A stretch of DNA of 64,000 nt, taken from positions 22,094 through 86,093 of the forward strand of contig CANRNU010000004.1 in NCBI GenBank assembly GCA_947632005.1. The letters are read 5' to 3'. The notes beneath the pieces were generated by a model that was given only the letters and a program-made list of their open reading frames with translations, searched no databases and was not told the DNA's origin. Within the stretch, counting starts at the first letter, position 1. The number at the start of each line of letters is the position of its first letter. This document shows positions 51,483 to 61,287 of the stretch, piece after piece. Both the position numbers and the translations under genes were made by a program. Source of the DNA: an uncultured Oscillospiraceae bacterium (GTDB lineage Bacteria; Bacillota; Clostridia; Oscillospirales; Oscillospiraceae).

Positions 51483-52130
51483 ATGCGCACGCCGGAACAG
51501 GTAGAGCATATCGTGAGTGCCCTGGCATCGGAGTATCCCCTGGCGGACTGCACGCTGGACTATCACGAGGCGTGGCAGCTTTTGGTGCAGGTGCGCCTGG
51601 CGGCCCAGTGCACGGACGAGCGGGTGAATATGATCTCCCCGGCGCTGTTTGCCCGGTTCCCCGACCCGGAGACCATGGCAGCGGCGGAGCCGGAGGATGT
51701 GGAGCCCTATATCCGCTCCTGCGGGTTTTACCACGGCAAGGCCCGGGACATCGTGGGGGCGGCCAGGATGCTGGTGAACGACTTCGGCGGCGTGGTGCCG
51801 GACAACATGGAGGACCTTTTGAAGCTCCCCGGCGTGGGGCGCAAGAGCGCCAACCTCATCCTGGGGGACGTGTACCACAAGCCCGGCAGCGTGGTGGTGG
51901 ACACCCACTGCATCCGCCTTTCCAACCGGATGGGGCTGGTGGACGGCATGAAGGACCCGCCCAAGATCGAGACGGCGCTGCGGGCCATCCTGCCCCCGGA
52001 GGGCTGCTCGGATTTCTGCCACCGGATCGTGTATCACGGCCGGGCGGTGTGTTCGGCCCGGGCCCCGAGATGCGAAGACTGCTGCGTCAAACAGTGGTGC
52101 CAGACCTATGAAAGGGAGCAAAGTACATAA
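51483..52130 (+). CDS. nth: Endonuclease III
   Basis: The start ATG 51483 with AGGTGG 8 bases upstream; 215 residues. The helix-hairpin-helix LPGVGRKSANLILGDV holds catalytic Lys121, and VVVDTHCIRLSNRMG holds Asp140. The 4Fe-4S cluster ligands Cys190, Cys197, Cys200 and Cys206 have the canonical 6-2-5 spacing. It removes oxidised pyrimidines from DNA and nicks the resulting abasic site. It is followed after 2 bases by a phosphatase gene, so the two probably share a message. Confidence 0.96.
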   Translation: MRTPEQVEHIVSALASEYPLADCTLDYHEAWQLLVQVRLAAQCTDERVNMISPALFARFPDPETMAAAEPEDVEPYIRSCGFYHGKARDIVGAARMLVNDFGGVVPDNMEDLLKLPGVGRKSANLILGDVYHKPGSVVVDTHCIRLSNRMGLVDGMKDPPKIETALRAILPPEGCSDFCHRIVYHGRAVCSARAPRCEDCCVKQWCQTYEREQST

Positions 52131-52132
52131 CA

Positions 52133-52870
52133 ATGTTTTACACCTTTGACGGCATTGAGAACGCCCGGGACCTGGGGGGACTGACCCGGTCCGACGGGGC
52201 GAGGATAAAGGGCGGCGTGCTGCTCCGTACGGGCCACCTGGGGAATGCCTCGGCCCAGGATCTCCGCCGGCTGGAGGAGATGGGCGTGGGCCTGGTCATC
52301 GACATGCGGGACAGGCACGAGCGGGAGCACAGTCCCGACAAGACCGTCCCCGGGGCCCGGAACGTGTGGTGTCCCCCGGTCCCGGACCTGCAGGCGGTCA
52401 TCCCCATCAAGAGCACGGTGCCCCGGGAGGTCCGGGAGGTGTTCCACGAGTTTTACCGGCTTCTGAGTCTGCACCCGGTGGCCATGGAGGCGTATACGTC
52501 TTTCTTCCGGGAGCTGCTGTCTTCGGAGGGAAGACCGGTGCTGTGGCACTGCACCCAGGGGAAGGACCGGACCGGCGTGGGGACCATGCTGCTTCTCAGC
52601 GCGCTGGGTTTCGACCAGCAGACGGCCATAGAGGAATATCTGCTCACCAACCAGTTCGCCGGGACCCAGCTGGAGGCCATGCGCCTGGCCCGGGCCACCG
52701 AGGAGGAGCTGGCGCTCATGGGCGAGGTCTTCCCGGTGTTCGAGCGCAACGCGCAGTACTATTTTGACTGCATCGGCATCGAGTACGGCACCGTGGACAA
52801 CTACCTGGAGCTGGTGCTGGGCGTCGGCCCGGCGGAGCGGGCCAAACTGGAAGAATACTATCTGGAGTAA
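52133..52870 (+). CDS. Tyrosine phosphatase-like protein (MptpB family)
   Basis: The protein has 245 residues. The active-site loop HCTQGKDRTGVGT places the nucleophile Cys140 and Arg146 in a Cx5R signature with the K-D-R triad of the MptpB-like triple-specificity phosphatases. Substrates may be phosphotyrosine, phosphoserine or phosphoinositides. The N-terminal NARDLGGLTRSDGARIKGGV is conserved in the family. No signal peptide is present. The gene follows nth, and an R2 repeat begins 6 bases after its stop. Confidence 0.87.
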   Translation: MFYTFDGIENARDLGGLTRSDGARIKGGVLLRTGHLGNASAQDLRRLEEMGVGLVIDMRDRHEREHSPDKTVPGARNVWCPPVPDLQAVIPIKSTVPREVREVFHEFYRLLSLHPVAMEAYTSFFRELLSSEGRPVLWHCTQGKDRTGVGTMLLLSALGFDQQTAIEEYLLTNQFAGTQLEAMRLARATEEELALMGEVFPVFERNAQYYFDCIGIEYGTVDNYLELVLGVGPAERAKLEEYYLE

Positions 52871-52876
52871 AAAAGA

Positions 52877-52972
52877 GCGAAGCCCGGTCAGGGCGAGCCG
52901 CGCGTGAAGTCAAAAGCCGTAGGAAGTCAGGCTTTTGACTTCCTGCCGGCGGAATTCACTTCCGTCGAGCAG
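52877..52972. repeat. Dispersed two-hairpin repeat, copy 2 (family R2)
   Basis: The first 26 bp (52877-52902) are identical to 20602-20627. Hairpin 1 is GAAGTCAAAAGCC/GGCTTTTGACTTC (52906-52918 with 52930-52942, 11-nt loop). Hairpin 2 is CTGCCGGCGGAA/TTCCGTCGAGCAG with one bulged A (52943-52954 with 52960-52972, loop TTCAC). Compared with copy 1, arm positions change on both sides together. The 120-bp internal segment of copy 1 is absent. Confidence 0.85.
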
Positions 52973-53003
52973 TATAAATGACTTAGGAAAGAGGAATCCA
53001 TGT

Positions 53004-54155
53004 ATGTATATCAAACCATTCAAAGTAGAGGAATGGATGAACGCCTGGGAGGATGGCGCCCGATACAACATCGCGGAGACCTGCGTGGACTCCGTGAGCC
53101 TGGAGGAGCTGTTCACCCTCACCGGCCAGGACCCGGCGGCCTTTTGGGCCGGCATCGGCAAGCGCCGGCTGACCTATGGTGCCATCCAGGGGGACCCGGT
53201 GTTCGTGCAGGGGGTCTGCGGGCTCTATAAGACCCTGGGACCGGAGCACATCGTGCCCACCCACGGGGCCGCCGGGGCCAACCACCACATATTCTGCTCC
53301 CTGATAGAGCCCGGGGACCGGGTGGTCAGCGTGAGCCCCACCTATCAGCAGCTCTATTCCATCCCTGAGAGCCTGGGGGCGGACGTGAAGATCCTGCGCC
53401 TTCGGAGAGAAAACGGTTATCTGCCGGACCTGGACGAGCTCAGACGTCTGGCCGTGCCGGGCACAAAGCTCATCTGCATCAACAATCCCAACAACCCCAC
53501 CGGGGCCCTGATGGACGAGACGGTCCTGGGGACCATCGCGGACATCGCGGAGAGGGCGGGGGCCTATGTGCTCTCGGACGAGGTGTACCGGCACCTGACC
53601 CAGGAGGACGGGTGGAGCCCCTCCATGGCGGACATCTATGATAAGGGCATCTCCGTGGGCAGCATGTCGAAGGTGTTCTCCCTGGCGGGCCTGCGGCTGG
53701 GCTGGATCGCCTGCCGGGATAAGGCCGCCGTGGATGCCTTCTGGTCCCACCGGGACTATGACCACATCAGCTGCGGCATGCTGGATGAGGCCCTGGCGGG
53801 CCTTGCCCTGGGCCATAAGGACGCGGTCCTGGCCCGGAGCCGGGGCATCGTCCGGGACAATCTGGAGGTGCTGGACCGGTGGGTCCGGGACGAGCCCCAT
53901 GCGTCCTACGTCAAACCACAGGCCGGGACCACGGCGCTGGTGCACTATGATCTCGACCTGCCCTCCTATGAACTGTGCGAGCGGATGTATCACGAGACCG
54001 GGGCGTTCGTGACGCCCGGGGACTGCTTTGACGAGCCCCGGTGCATGCGCATCGGCTATGCCAGCAGCCGGGACACCCTGCGGGCGGGCCTAGCCGCCAT
54101 GAGCGCGTTTTTCCGGACACTGGAAGAGGAGGGGACAGCGTCATGCCGGAACTGA
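53004..54155 (+). CDS. PLP-dependent class I/II aminotransferase
   Basis: The start ATG 53004 (MYIKPFKVEEWMNAWEDGAR) with GAGGAA upstream; 383 residues. Fold type I motifs: NNPNNPTGALMD (about 161-172), the pyridine-N contact Asp192 in LSDEVYRH, and the Schiff-base Lys223 in GSMSKVFSLAGLRLGW. The N-terminal WEDGARYNIAETCVDSVSLE is typical of a clostridial aminotransferase subgroup without known substrate. The last 13 bases overlap a second aminotransferase gene, so both are probably made together. Confidence 0.88.
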   Translation: MYIKPFKVEEWMNAWEDGARYNIAETCVDSVSLEELFTLTGQDPAAFWAGIGKRRLTYGAIQGDPVFVQGVCGLYKTLGPEHIVPTHGAAGANHHIFCSLIEPGDRVVSVSPTYQQLYSIPESLGADVKILRLRRENGYLPDLDELRRLAVPGTKLICINNPNNPTGALMDETVLGTIADIAERAGAYVLSDEVYRHLTQEDGWSPSMADIYDKGISVGSMSKVFSLAGLRLGWIACRDKAAVDAFWSHRDYDHISCGMLDEALAGLALGHKDAVLARSRGIVRDNLEVLDRWVRDEPHASYVKPQAGTTALVHYDLDLPSYELCERMYHETGAFVTPGDCFDEPRCMRIGYASSRDTLRAGLAAMSAFFRTLEEEGTASCRN

Positions 54156-55321
54156 GCCATCGCGTCAGCACGTTCACTGAGTCGGTCATCCGCCGGATGA
54201 CCCGCATCAGCGACGAGTATGGGGCCATCAACCTTTCTCAGGGCTTCCCCGACTTCGACCCGCCCCGGGAGATGCTGGACCGGCTGGCCCGGGTGGCCTA
54301 TGAGGGCCCCCATCAGTACTCCGTCACCTTCGGGGCCCGGAACCTCCGGGAGGCGCTGGCGGCGAAGCAAAGCCGGGCCTTTGGCCGGCCCGTGGACCCG
54401 GATACGGAGATCGTGGTGACCTGCGGCAGCACCGAGGCCATGATGTGCGCCATGATGACCGTATGCAACCCCGGGGACAAGGTGCTGGTGTTCTCGCCCT
54501 TTTACGAAAATTACGGCGCGGACGCGATCCTGTCCGGCGCGGAGCCCATCTATATCCCCCTGATCCCGCCGGATTACGGCTTTGACCTGGCCGCGGTGGA
54601 GCGGGGGTTCCAGGCGGGGGCCAGGGCCATCATCCTCTGCAACCCCTCCAATCCCTGCGGCAAGGTGTTCACCCGGGAGGAACTCACCGCCATCGGGGCG
54701 CTGGCGCGGAAGTATGACGCCTTTGCCATCACCGACGAGGTATATGAGCACCTGGTCTACGCCCCGGCTGTGCATGTGTGCATGGCGTCCCTGCCGGGGA
54801 TGTGGGAGCACACCATCACCTGCAACTCCCTGTCCAAGACCTTCTCCGCCACAGGCTGGCGGCTGGGGTATATCACCGCCCCGGCGGCGGTGATCGAAGG
54901 GGCCCGGAAGGTCCATGACTTTCTCACGGTGGGGGCCGCGGCGCCTCTGCAGGAGGCGGCAGTGGCGGCGCTGAGCCTGCCGGAGCACTATTATACGGGC
55001 CTCAACGCCCTGTACACCGAAAAGCGGAACTACTTCCTGGCCGGCCTGGACCGGGCGGGGCTGAAGCACAACACGCCCCAGGGGACCTATTTCGTGCTGG
55101 TGGACATCCAGGACTTTTTGGACAAGCCCCGGTTTGCGGGCTGGACGGACACCCAGTTCTGCGAGTGGATGATAAGAGAAGTGGGCGTGGCCGCGGTGCC
55201 CGGGTCCAGCTTTTTCCGGGAGCCGGTAAATCACCTCATCCGCCTGCACTTTGCCAGGCGGAAGGAGACCCTGGACGAGGCACTGGAACGCCTGGCCCGG
55301 CTGCGGGCGCTGGCAGACTGA
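54143..55321 (+). CDS. PLP-dependent aminotransferase (KAT/methionine aminotransferase-like)
   Basis: The start ATG 54143, overlapping the previous gene, with GAGGGGAC upstream; 392 residues. Motifs: AINLSQGFPDFDPPREMLDR (29-48), which marks the kynurenine/YbdL-type branch; LCNPSNPCGKVFTREE; Asp199 in ITDEVYEHL; Lys232 in CNSLSKTFSATGWRLGY; and a late LHFARRKETLDEALERL. It likely transaminates methionine, aromatic or branched-chain amino acids; the exact donor cannot be told. Its neighbours are another aminotransferase and a class II aldolase. Confidence 0.88.
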   Translation: MPELSHRVSTFTESVIRRMTRISDEYGAINLSQGFPDFDPPREMLDRLARVAYEGPHQYSVTFGARNLREALAAKQSRAFGRPVDPDTEIVVTCGSTEAMMCAMMTVCNPGDKVLVFSPFYENYGADAILSGAEPIYIPLIPPDYGFDLAAVERGFQAGARAIILCNPSNPCGKVFTREELTAIGALARKYDAFAITDEVYEHLVYAPAVHVCMASLPGMWEHTITCNSLSKTFSATGWRLGYITAPAAVIEGARKVHDFLTVGAAAPLQEAAVAALSLPEHYYTGLNALYTEKRNYFLAGLDRAGLKHNTPQGTYFVLVDIQDFLDKPRFAGWTDTQFCEWMIREVGVAAVPGSSFFREPVNHLIRLHFARRKETLDEALERLARLRALAD

Positions 55322-55340
55322 GGGGAGAGGGGAAGGACAG

Positions 55341-56006
55341 ATGGATACCAGAGACGCGTATTTCAGAGAAAAGATCATCGAGTCCGGCCAGTGGCTGACG
55401 GCCCGGGGCATGGTGGGTACCTTTGAGGGGAACATCTCCGCCCTGGACCGGGAGCGCGGGAGACTCTATATCACCCCCTCCGGCCGGGCGAAGGACACCC
55501 TGACGCCGGAGATGGTGGTGGTCACAGACCCTGAGGGGAATGAGCTGGTCCGGAAGGAGGGGCTGAAGGCGTCCTCGGAGATCGTTATGCACGCGAGGAT
55601 GTACGCCATGCGGCCGGATGTGAACGCCTGCGTCCACTGCCACGCGCCCTTTTCCACGGCGTTCGCCCTGAACCACACCCCCATCCGCACGGACGCCATG
55701 GCGGAGCTGCGGGTAATGTACGGCGGGGAGGTGCCGGTGCTGCCCTACGGGGAGCCGGGCACAGAGCATCTGGTGGACGGCTATGGGGAGCACCGGGACA
55801 AAAACGTAGTGCTGCTGGCCAACCATGGCATGCTGGCCCTGGGCAAGGACCTGGATGAGGCGTGCGGACGGACGGCCACCGTGGAGGCGGCGGCCAAGAT
55901 CCTGTTCATCAGCCGGCTCATGGGCAGGAACGTGCCCATCCCGCCGGAGGAACTGGAAAAACTGGATAAGATCGCGGAACGGATGGCGGCGGAACGCCCC
56001 CGCTGA
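55341..56006 (+). CDS. Class II aldolase/adducin family protein
   Basis: The start ATG 55341 with GGGAAGGA upstream; 221 residues. Zinc-site histidines lie in CVHCHAPFSTAFAL (about 95-108) and LLANHGMLALGKDL, and the catalytic-acid region in GLKASSEIVMHARMY. The substrate phosphate loop is TFEGNISAL and ITPSGRAKD. The family covers fuculose- and rhamnulose-phosphate aldolases and 5-methylthioribulose dehydratase; the specific substrate is unresolved. It lies between the aminotransferase pair and the broken brnQ gene. Confidence 0.87.
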   Translation: MDTRDAYFREKIIESGQWLTARGMVGTFEGNISALDRERGRLYITPSGRAKDTLTPEMVVVTDPEGNELVRKEGLKASSEIVMHARMYAMRPDVNACVHCHAPFSTAFALNHTPIRTDAMAELRVMYGGEVPVLPYGEPGTEHLVDGYGEHRDKNVVLLANHGMLALGKDLDEACGRTATVEAAAKILFISRLMGRNVPIPPEELEKLDKIAERMAAERPR

Positions 56007-56053
56007 CCGGACGGAGCGGGAAGACCGGACCGCGGCCGGATGGAGGATGTGCC

Positions 56054-57396
56054 ATGAAACACAAACTGACCCTTGCGGAGACCGTATCGGTAGCCAGTAT
56101 GCTCTTCGGGCTGTTCTTCGGCGCGGGGAATCTGATCTTCCCCGCCTATATGGGGCAGGCGGCGGGAGCGCATGTATCCCAGGCGCTGGGCGGGTTTCTT
56201 GTCACCGGCGTGGGGCTGCCGCTGCTGGCGGTGGCGGCGCTGGGGATGAGCCGGGCGGACGGCCTGCTGACCTTGAGCGGCCACGTGGGCCGGGGCTATG
56301 GGTACGCCTTCACCTGCGCGCTCTACCTGACCATCGGGCCGTTTTTTGCCCCCGATGCTTCACCGTCCCCTTTGAGGCGGCCATCGTGCCGGTCCTGCCG
56401 GAGAGCGTCCCGCCCCGGACCGCGCTGCTGGTATTCTCCCTCGTGTTTTTCGCGGTGCTGTTGTGGTTTTCGCTTAGGCCGGGGAAGATCCTGACCTGGA
56501 TCGGCAAAATGCTCACGCCGCTGTTTCTGATCTCCTTTTTCGCCGTGATGATCTTTGCCCTGGTGCGGCCCATGGGCAGCGCCGCCCAGGTGGCCCCTGC
56601 GGCGGATTACGCTTCCGCGCCCTTTGCCAAGGGCTTTTTGGAGGGGTATAACACCATGGACGCCCTGGCGGGCCTGGCCTTTGGCATCGTGGTGGTGAAT
56701 GTGATCCGCTCGCTTGGGGTGGAGGCGCCCCGGGACGTTGCCGTGTGCACGGTCAAGGCCGGCTTTTTCGCCTGCCTTCTCATGGCGGTCATCTATGCCA
56801 TGACGGCCCTGGCGGGGGCCAGGAGCCGGGCGATGCTGCCCCTGGCGGACAACGGGGGCGCGGCGCTGATGGACATCGTCCGCTACTATTTCCCCGGTGT
56901 GGGCTCCTATCTCTTTGCGGCGATGATCTGCTTTGCCTGCATCAAGACCGCCATCGGTCTTGTCACCAGCTGCAGCGAGGCGTTTGAGCAGATGTTTCCC
57001 CGGGCGCTCAGCTATCGGAAATGGGCGGTGGTATTCAGCCTGGTCTCCGCCGGCATCGCGAATGTCGGCCTGTCGGGCATCATCCAGATATCCCTGCCTG
57101 TGCTGATGATGCTCTATCCCCTGGCCATGGCCCTGATCCTGCTCTCCCTGACGAAGCGGCCCCTGCCGGTGGGCAGGACCGGCTGTCGGATCGTCACGGG
57201 CGTGACGCTGGTCTGCGCCCTGGGCGATCTCATCGCCGCGCTGCCGGCCAGCGCAAAGGAGCGGCTGGGCCTGGATTGGGTACAGGGCCTGTACGCCCGT
57301 GTCCTGCCCCTGTATGGCATGGGCCTGGGCTGGCTGATACCGGTGGCGGCGGCGTTCGTTTTTGCCGTGATCCTGCACCGCGTGCGCAGGGCGTGA
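56054..57396 (+). pseudogene. brnQ: Branched-chain amino acid carrier BrnQ, frameshifted
   Basis: The LIV-II type carrier begins MKHKLTLAETVSVASMLFGL with intact frame to about 56350 (YLTIGPFFA), and then continues in another frame from RCFTVPFEAAIVPVLPESVP to a TGA at 57394-57396. Family members have GP(F/G)FAIPR(T/C) here; the sequence has gcccccgatgc, where a 4-base loss removed the Ile-Pro codon region. The downstream 345 residues (about nine membrane helices, including AIGLVTSCSEAFE) are otherwise intact, so the break is recent or a sequencing error. It carried sodium-coupled leucine, isoleucine and valine. Confidence 0.88.
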
Positions 57397-57421
57397 CGGC
57401 GGGACAGCAGCAAACAGACAA

Positions 57422-57456
57422 CGGCCCCGGAACTCTCTCGGAGAGTTCCGGGGCCG
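57422..57456. terminator. Bidirectional terminator
   Basis: A 16-bp perfect stem CGGCCCCGGAACTCTC/GAGAGTTCCGGGGCCG-type arms (57422-57437 with 57441-57456) with loop TCG. It separates convergent brnQ and livF. Confidence 0.85.
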
Positions 57457-57477
57457 GTCGTTGTTTCGGACAGGTTT

Positions 57478-58190
57478 TCAGTTGTGGGCCTTGCCCAGGT
57501 ATGCCTCCTTGATGCGCTCGTCCGCCAAGAGCTCGGCGCCGGTGCCGGTCATGGTGATGCGGCCGGTCTCCAGCACATAGGCGGTGTGAGCCGCCTGCAG
57601 GGCCATGTTGGCGTTCTGCTCCACCAGCAGGATGGTGACGCCCTGCTCGTTGATGCGGCGGATGATGTCGAAGATGCCCTTCACCACGATGGGGGCCAGG
57701 CCCAGACTGGGCTCATCCATCATCATCAGCTTGGGCTTGGCCATCAGCGCCCGGCCCACGGCCAGCATCTGCTGCTCGCCGCCGGACAGCGTGCCGCCCA
57801 GCTGCCACTCCCGCTCCTTCAGGCGGGGGAACAGGTCATAGACCATCTCATAGTCGGCGGAGAGGTCGTCCTTGCGCAGGTACGCGCCCATGCGCAGATT
57901 TTCCTTCACCGTCATGTCCGGGAAGATGCGCCGGCCCTCCGGGGCCATGGTGATGCCCCTTTTCACGATGGAGGTGGGGTCCAGGCCGGTGATGTTCTCC
58001 CCGGCGAAGGTGACAAAACCGCCGCGGGCCTTCACCAGGCCGGAGATGGTGCGCAGAGTGGTGGACTTGCCGGCGCCGTTGGCGCCGATCAGAGTCACGA
58101 TCTGGCCCTCCTCCACCGTGAGGCTGATGCCCTTGACGGCCTCGATGCCGCCGTAGTTGACCTTCAGGCCCTGGATGTTCAGAAGCTCAC

Positions 58191-58194
<4 letters not shown>
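57478..58194 (-). CDS. livF: Branched-chain amino acid ABC transporter ATPase LivF
   Basis: The 238-residue ATPase has Walker A LIGANGAGKSTTLRTI (about 35-50), the signature GGTLSGGEQQMLAVGRALM, Walker B KLMMMDEPSLGLAP and the switch His region. The GANGAGKST loop and the short length are typical of LivF. It is the last gene of the liv operon and overlaps livG by 4 bases. It powers LivHM with LivG. Confidence 0.95.
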
Positions 58195-59038
<844 letters not shown>

Positions 59039-59042
<4 letters not shown>

Positions 59043-60226
59043 TGGTCGCCGCCTCCTTTCGCCGCGGCCTGGGCCGGGTCTTTCTTTTTGAATCTCCGTA
59101 CGAGCCCGGCGAAGGACAGCTCCTTGTCCCCCATGATGCCCCGGGAGAAGAACAGCACGATGATCATGATGAGCACCGAGAAGACGACCTTCCGGAAGCC
59201 GTCCCGGAAGAAGGGGACGGAGATGCCGAACACGCTGCCGCTGTCCAAAAACCGCAGCCACCACTCGTTGCAGGCGATGTACAGGAACGAGGCGATGCAG
59301 CTGCCGGACACGGAGCCGATGCCCCCGATGACCACGATGAGCAGGATCTCATAGGTCATGGCCGTCTTGAAGGTGGATGCCTGGATGGTGGTCTGGTACA
59401 TGGCCAGCAGGGCCCCGCCCACGCCGGCAAAGAAGCTGGAGATGACGAAGGAGAGCATCTTGTGCTTGAACAGGCTGATGCCCATGGCCTCAGCGGCCAC
59501 CTCGTCGTCCCGGACGGCCTTGAAGGCCCGGCCGTAGGAGGAGTTGATGAGCAGCACGATCAGTCCGATGGAGATCATGGCGATCAGGAAGGGGAACACC
59601 GTGGATAGCTTAACGCTGCCGATGCAGATGTCGGAGAAGCTGGTGTATTTGCGCAGCAGGTTGGAACCGTTGGTGACAGGTCCCAGGTTGTTCCACTGGA
59701 AGATGGCCCGGATGATCTCCGCAAAGCCCAGGGTGGCGATGGCCAGATAGTCGCTCTTCAGCCGCAGCACCGGGATGCCGATGAGGGCGGCAAAACCGGC
59801 GGCCACCAGGCCCGCCAGGATGATGCAGAGGATGGAGCCCACGAACGCGCCCCCGTTCTCGCCCAGCACATGGCCCAGGGCCTCCGGGATGGAGAAGCGG
59901 ATGGCACCCCCGTCGAAGTACTGATACACGGCGGCGTGCTGGTCTGCGGGGATGGAGAAGATGGCGTAGGTATACGCCCCCACCAGCAGGAAGCCCGCCT
60001 GCCCCAGGGAGAACAGGCCGGTGAAGCCGTTCAGAAGATTCATGCTCACGCAGATGAGGGAGTAGATGGCGCCCTTTTTCAGCACCGGGATGAGCATCAG
60101 GGTAAAGGAGTTCGCGGGCAGGACGTTGTCCAGCAGGAACAGGAATATGTACAGCACCGCGATCAGGCATACCGCGATGATGCCGCCGGTCTTTTTGGCG
60201 GGGTCTTTTCTCAATGTCTTTTCCAT
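59039..60226 (-). CDS. livM: Branched-chain amino acid ABC permease LivM
   Basis: The 395-residue permease has about ten membrane helices. It begins MEKTLRKDPAKKTGGIIAVC and has the family region LRLKSDYLAIATLGFAEIIR (about 152-171) and the EAA-type loop ALAMYQTTIQAS...IGGIGSVSGSCIAS. A cytoplasmic tail (365-395) is unusually Lys/Ala-rich. It pairs with LivH to form the channel in the membrane. It follows livH after 11 bases on the same strand. Confidence 0.92.
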
Positions 60227-60237
60227 GATGACCCTCC

Positions 60238-61131
60238 TCAGACCTTGTCCGTGGCCTTCTCGCCAAAGATGCCGGTGGGCTTGACGAGGAGGACGATGAT
60301 GAGCAGAACGAATGTGAAGGCGTCGGAGAAGATGGTCCAGTTGGAGCCCAGACCCTTGATGATGTTCTCACAGATGCCGATGATGAACGCGCCGATGACG
60401 GCCCCGGGAATGGAGCCGATGCCTCCGAACACCGCCGCCACGAAGGCTTTCAGCCCCGGCATGGCGCCGGAGGTGGGGATGACGGAGGGATAGTTGGTGA
60501 AGTACAGCAGCGACCCCACCGCCGCAAGACCGCAGCCGATGACGAAGGTCATGGAGATGACGGAATTGATCTTGATGCCCATGAGCTGGCTGGTCTCAAA
60601 ATCCTTGGACACCGCCCGCATGGCCATGCCGATCTTGGTCTTTTGGATGAAGAGCACCAGCGCGAACACCAGCACCACCGTCAGGATGGGGGTCACGATG
60701 GTGACCATCTTGGTGGTGGCCCCGCCGATGGTGACGGAGTTGGAAAGCCACGGGATGGTGGGATAGACCTTCGCCAATCCGCCGGTGAAGTACAGCGCGC
60801 AGTTTTGCAGCAGGTAGCTCACACCGATGGCGGAGATCATGACGGACATGCGGGGGGCCGAGCGCAGGGGCTTGTAGGCCACCCGCTCGATGGTGAAGCC
60901 CAGCAGGACCGTAACGGCGATCACCAGGGGGATGGACAGGTACATGGGCATGGACGCGCTGGCGTATACCATCACGAGGCCGGCCACCATGAACACATCG
61001 CCGTGGGCGAAGTTGATCAGCCGCAGGATGCCGTACACCATGGTGTAGCCGATGGCGATCAGGGCGTACTGCCCGCCCACGGAGATGCCCGTCAGCAGAT
61101 ATGGCAGGTTTGCCTGAACAAAGTTGGACAT
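60238..61131 (-). CDS. livH: Branched-chain amino acid ABC permease LivH
   Basis: The start ATG 61131 (MSNFVQANLPYLLTGISVGG) has GGAGG 9 bases upstream; the SD lies in a short GAGG-AACT-CCTC inverted repeat that could partly mask it. The product has 297 residues. Motifs: GGQYALIAIGYTMVYGILRL then INFAHGDVFM (about 18-48) and the EAA loop VAAVFGGIGSIPGAVIGAFI near the C-terminus. It forms the LivHM channel. A long hairpin region separates it from livJ upstream. Confidence 0.93.
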   Translation of the reverse strand: MSNFVQANLPYLLTGISVGGQYALIAIGYTMVYGILRLINFAHGDVFMVAGLVMVYASASMPMYLSIPLVIAVTVLLGFTIERVAYKPLRSAPRMSVMISAIGVSYLLQNCALYFTGGLAKVYPTIPWLSNSVTIGGATTKMVTIVTPILTVVLVFALVLFIQKTKIGMAMRAVSKDFETSQLMGIKINSVISMTFVIGCGLAAVGSLLYFTNYPSVIPTSGAMPGLKAFVAAVFGGIGSIPGAVIGAFIIGICENIIKGLGSNWTIFSDAFTFVLLIIVLLVKPTGIFGEKATDKV

Positions 61132-61159
61132 AGAGGAGTTCCTCCGAATCAAAGAATGA

Positions 61160-61259
61160 GAGCGCATAAAACCGTCTCCCAAGGCGCGGCGGGAGACGCT
61201 TTTATGCGCTCTTGGACTGGTCGTGTCCCCGGCAAGCGGGAGCGCCGAAGCGCTCCCGC
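61160..61259 (-). promoter_or_regulatory. Two intercistronic hairpins between livJ and livH
   Basis: Hairpin A: GCGGGAGCGC/GCGCTCCCGC (61236-61245 with 61250-61259), which on the RNA closes a UUCG tetraloop. Hairpin B: a nested stem GAGCGCATAAAA/TTTTATGCGCTC (61160-61171 with 61200-61211) around CGTCTCCC/GGGAGACG. They lie between the binding-protein gene and the permease genes and probably stabilise the livJ message or attenuate readthrough. Confidence 0.75.
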
Positions 61260-61287
61260 CGTCGGATGCGATATCAGAAATGCAGGT

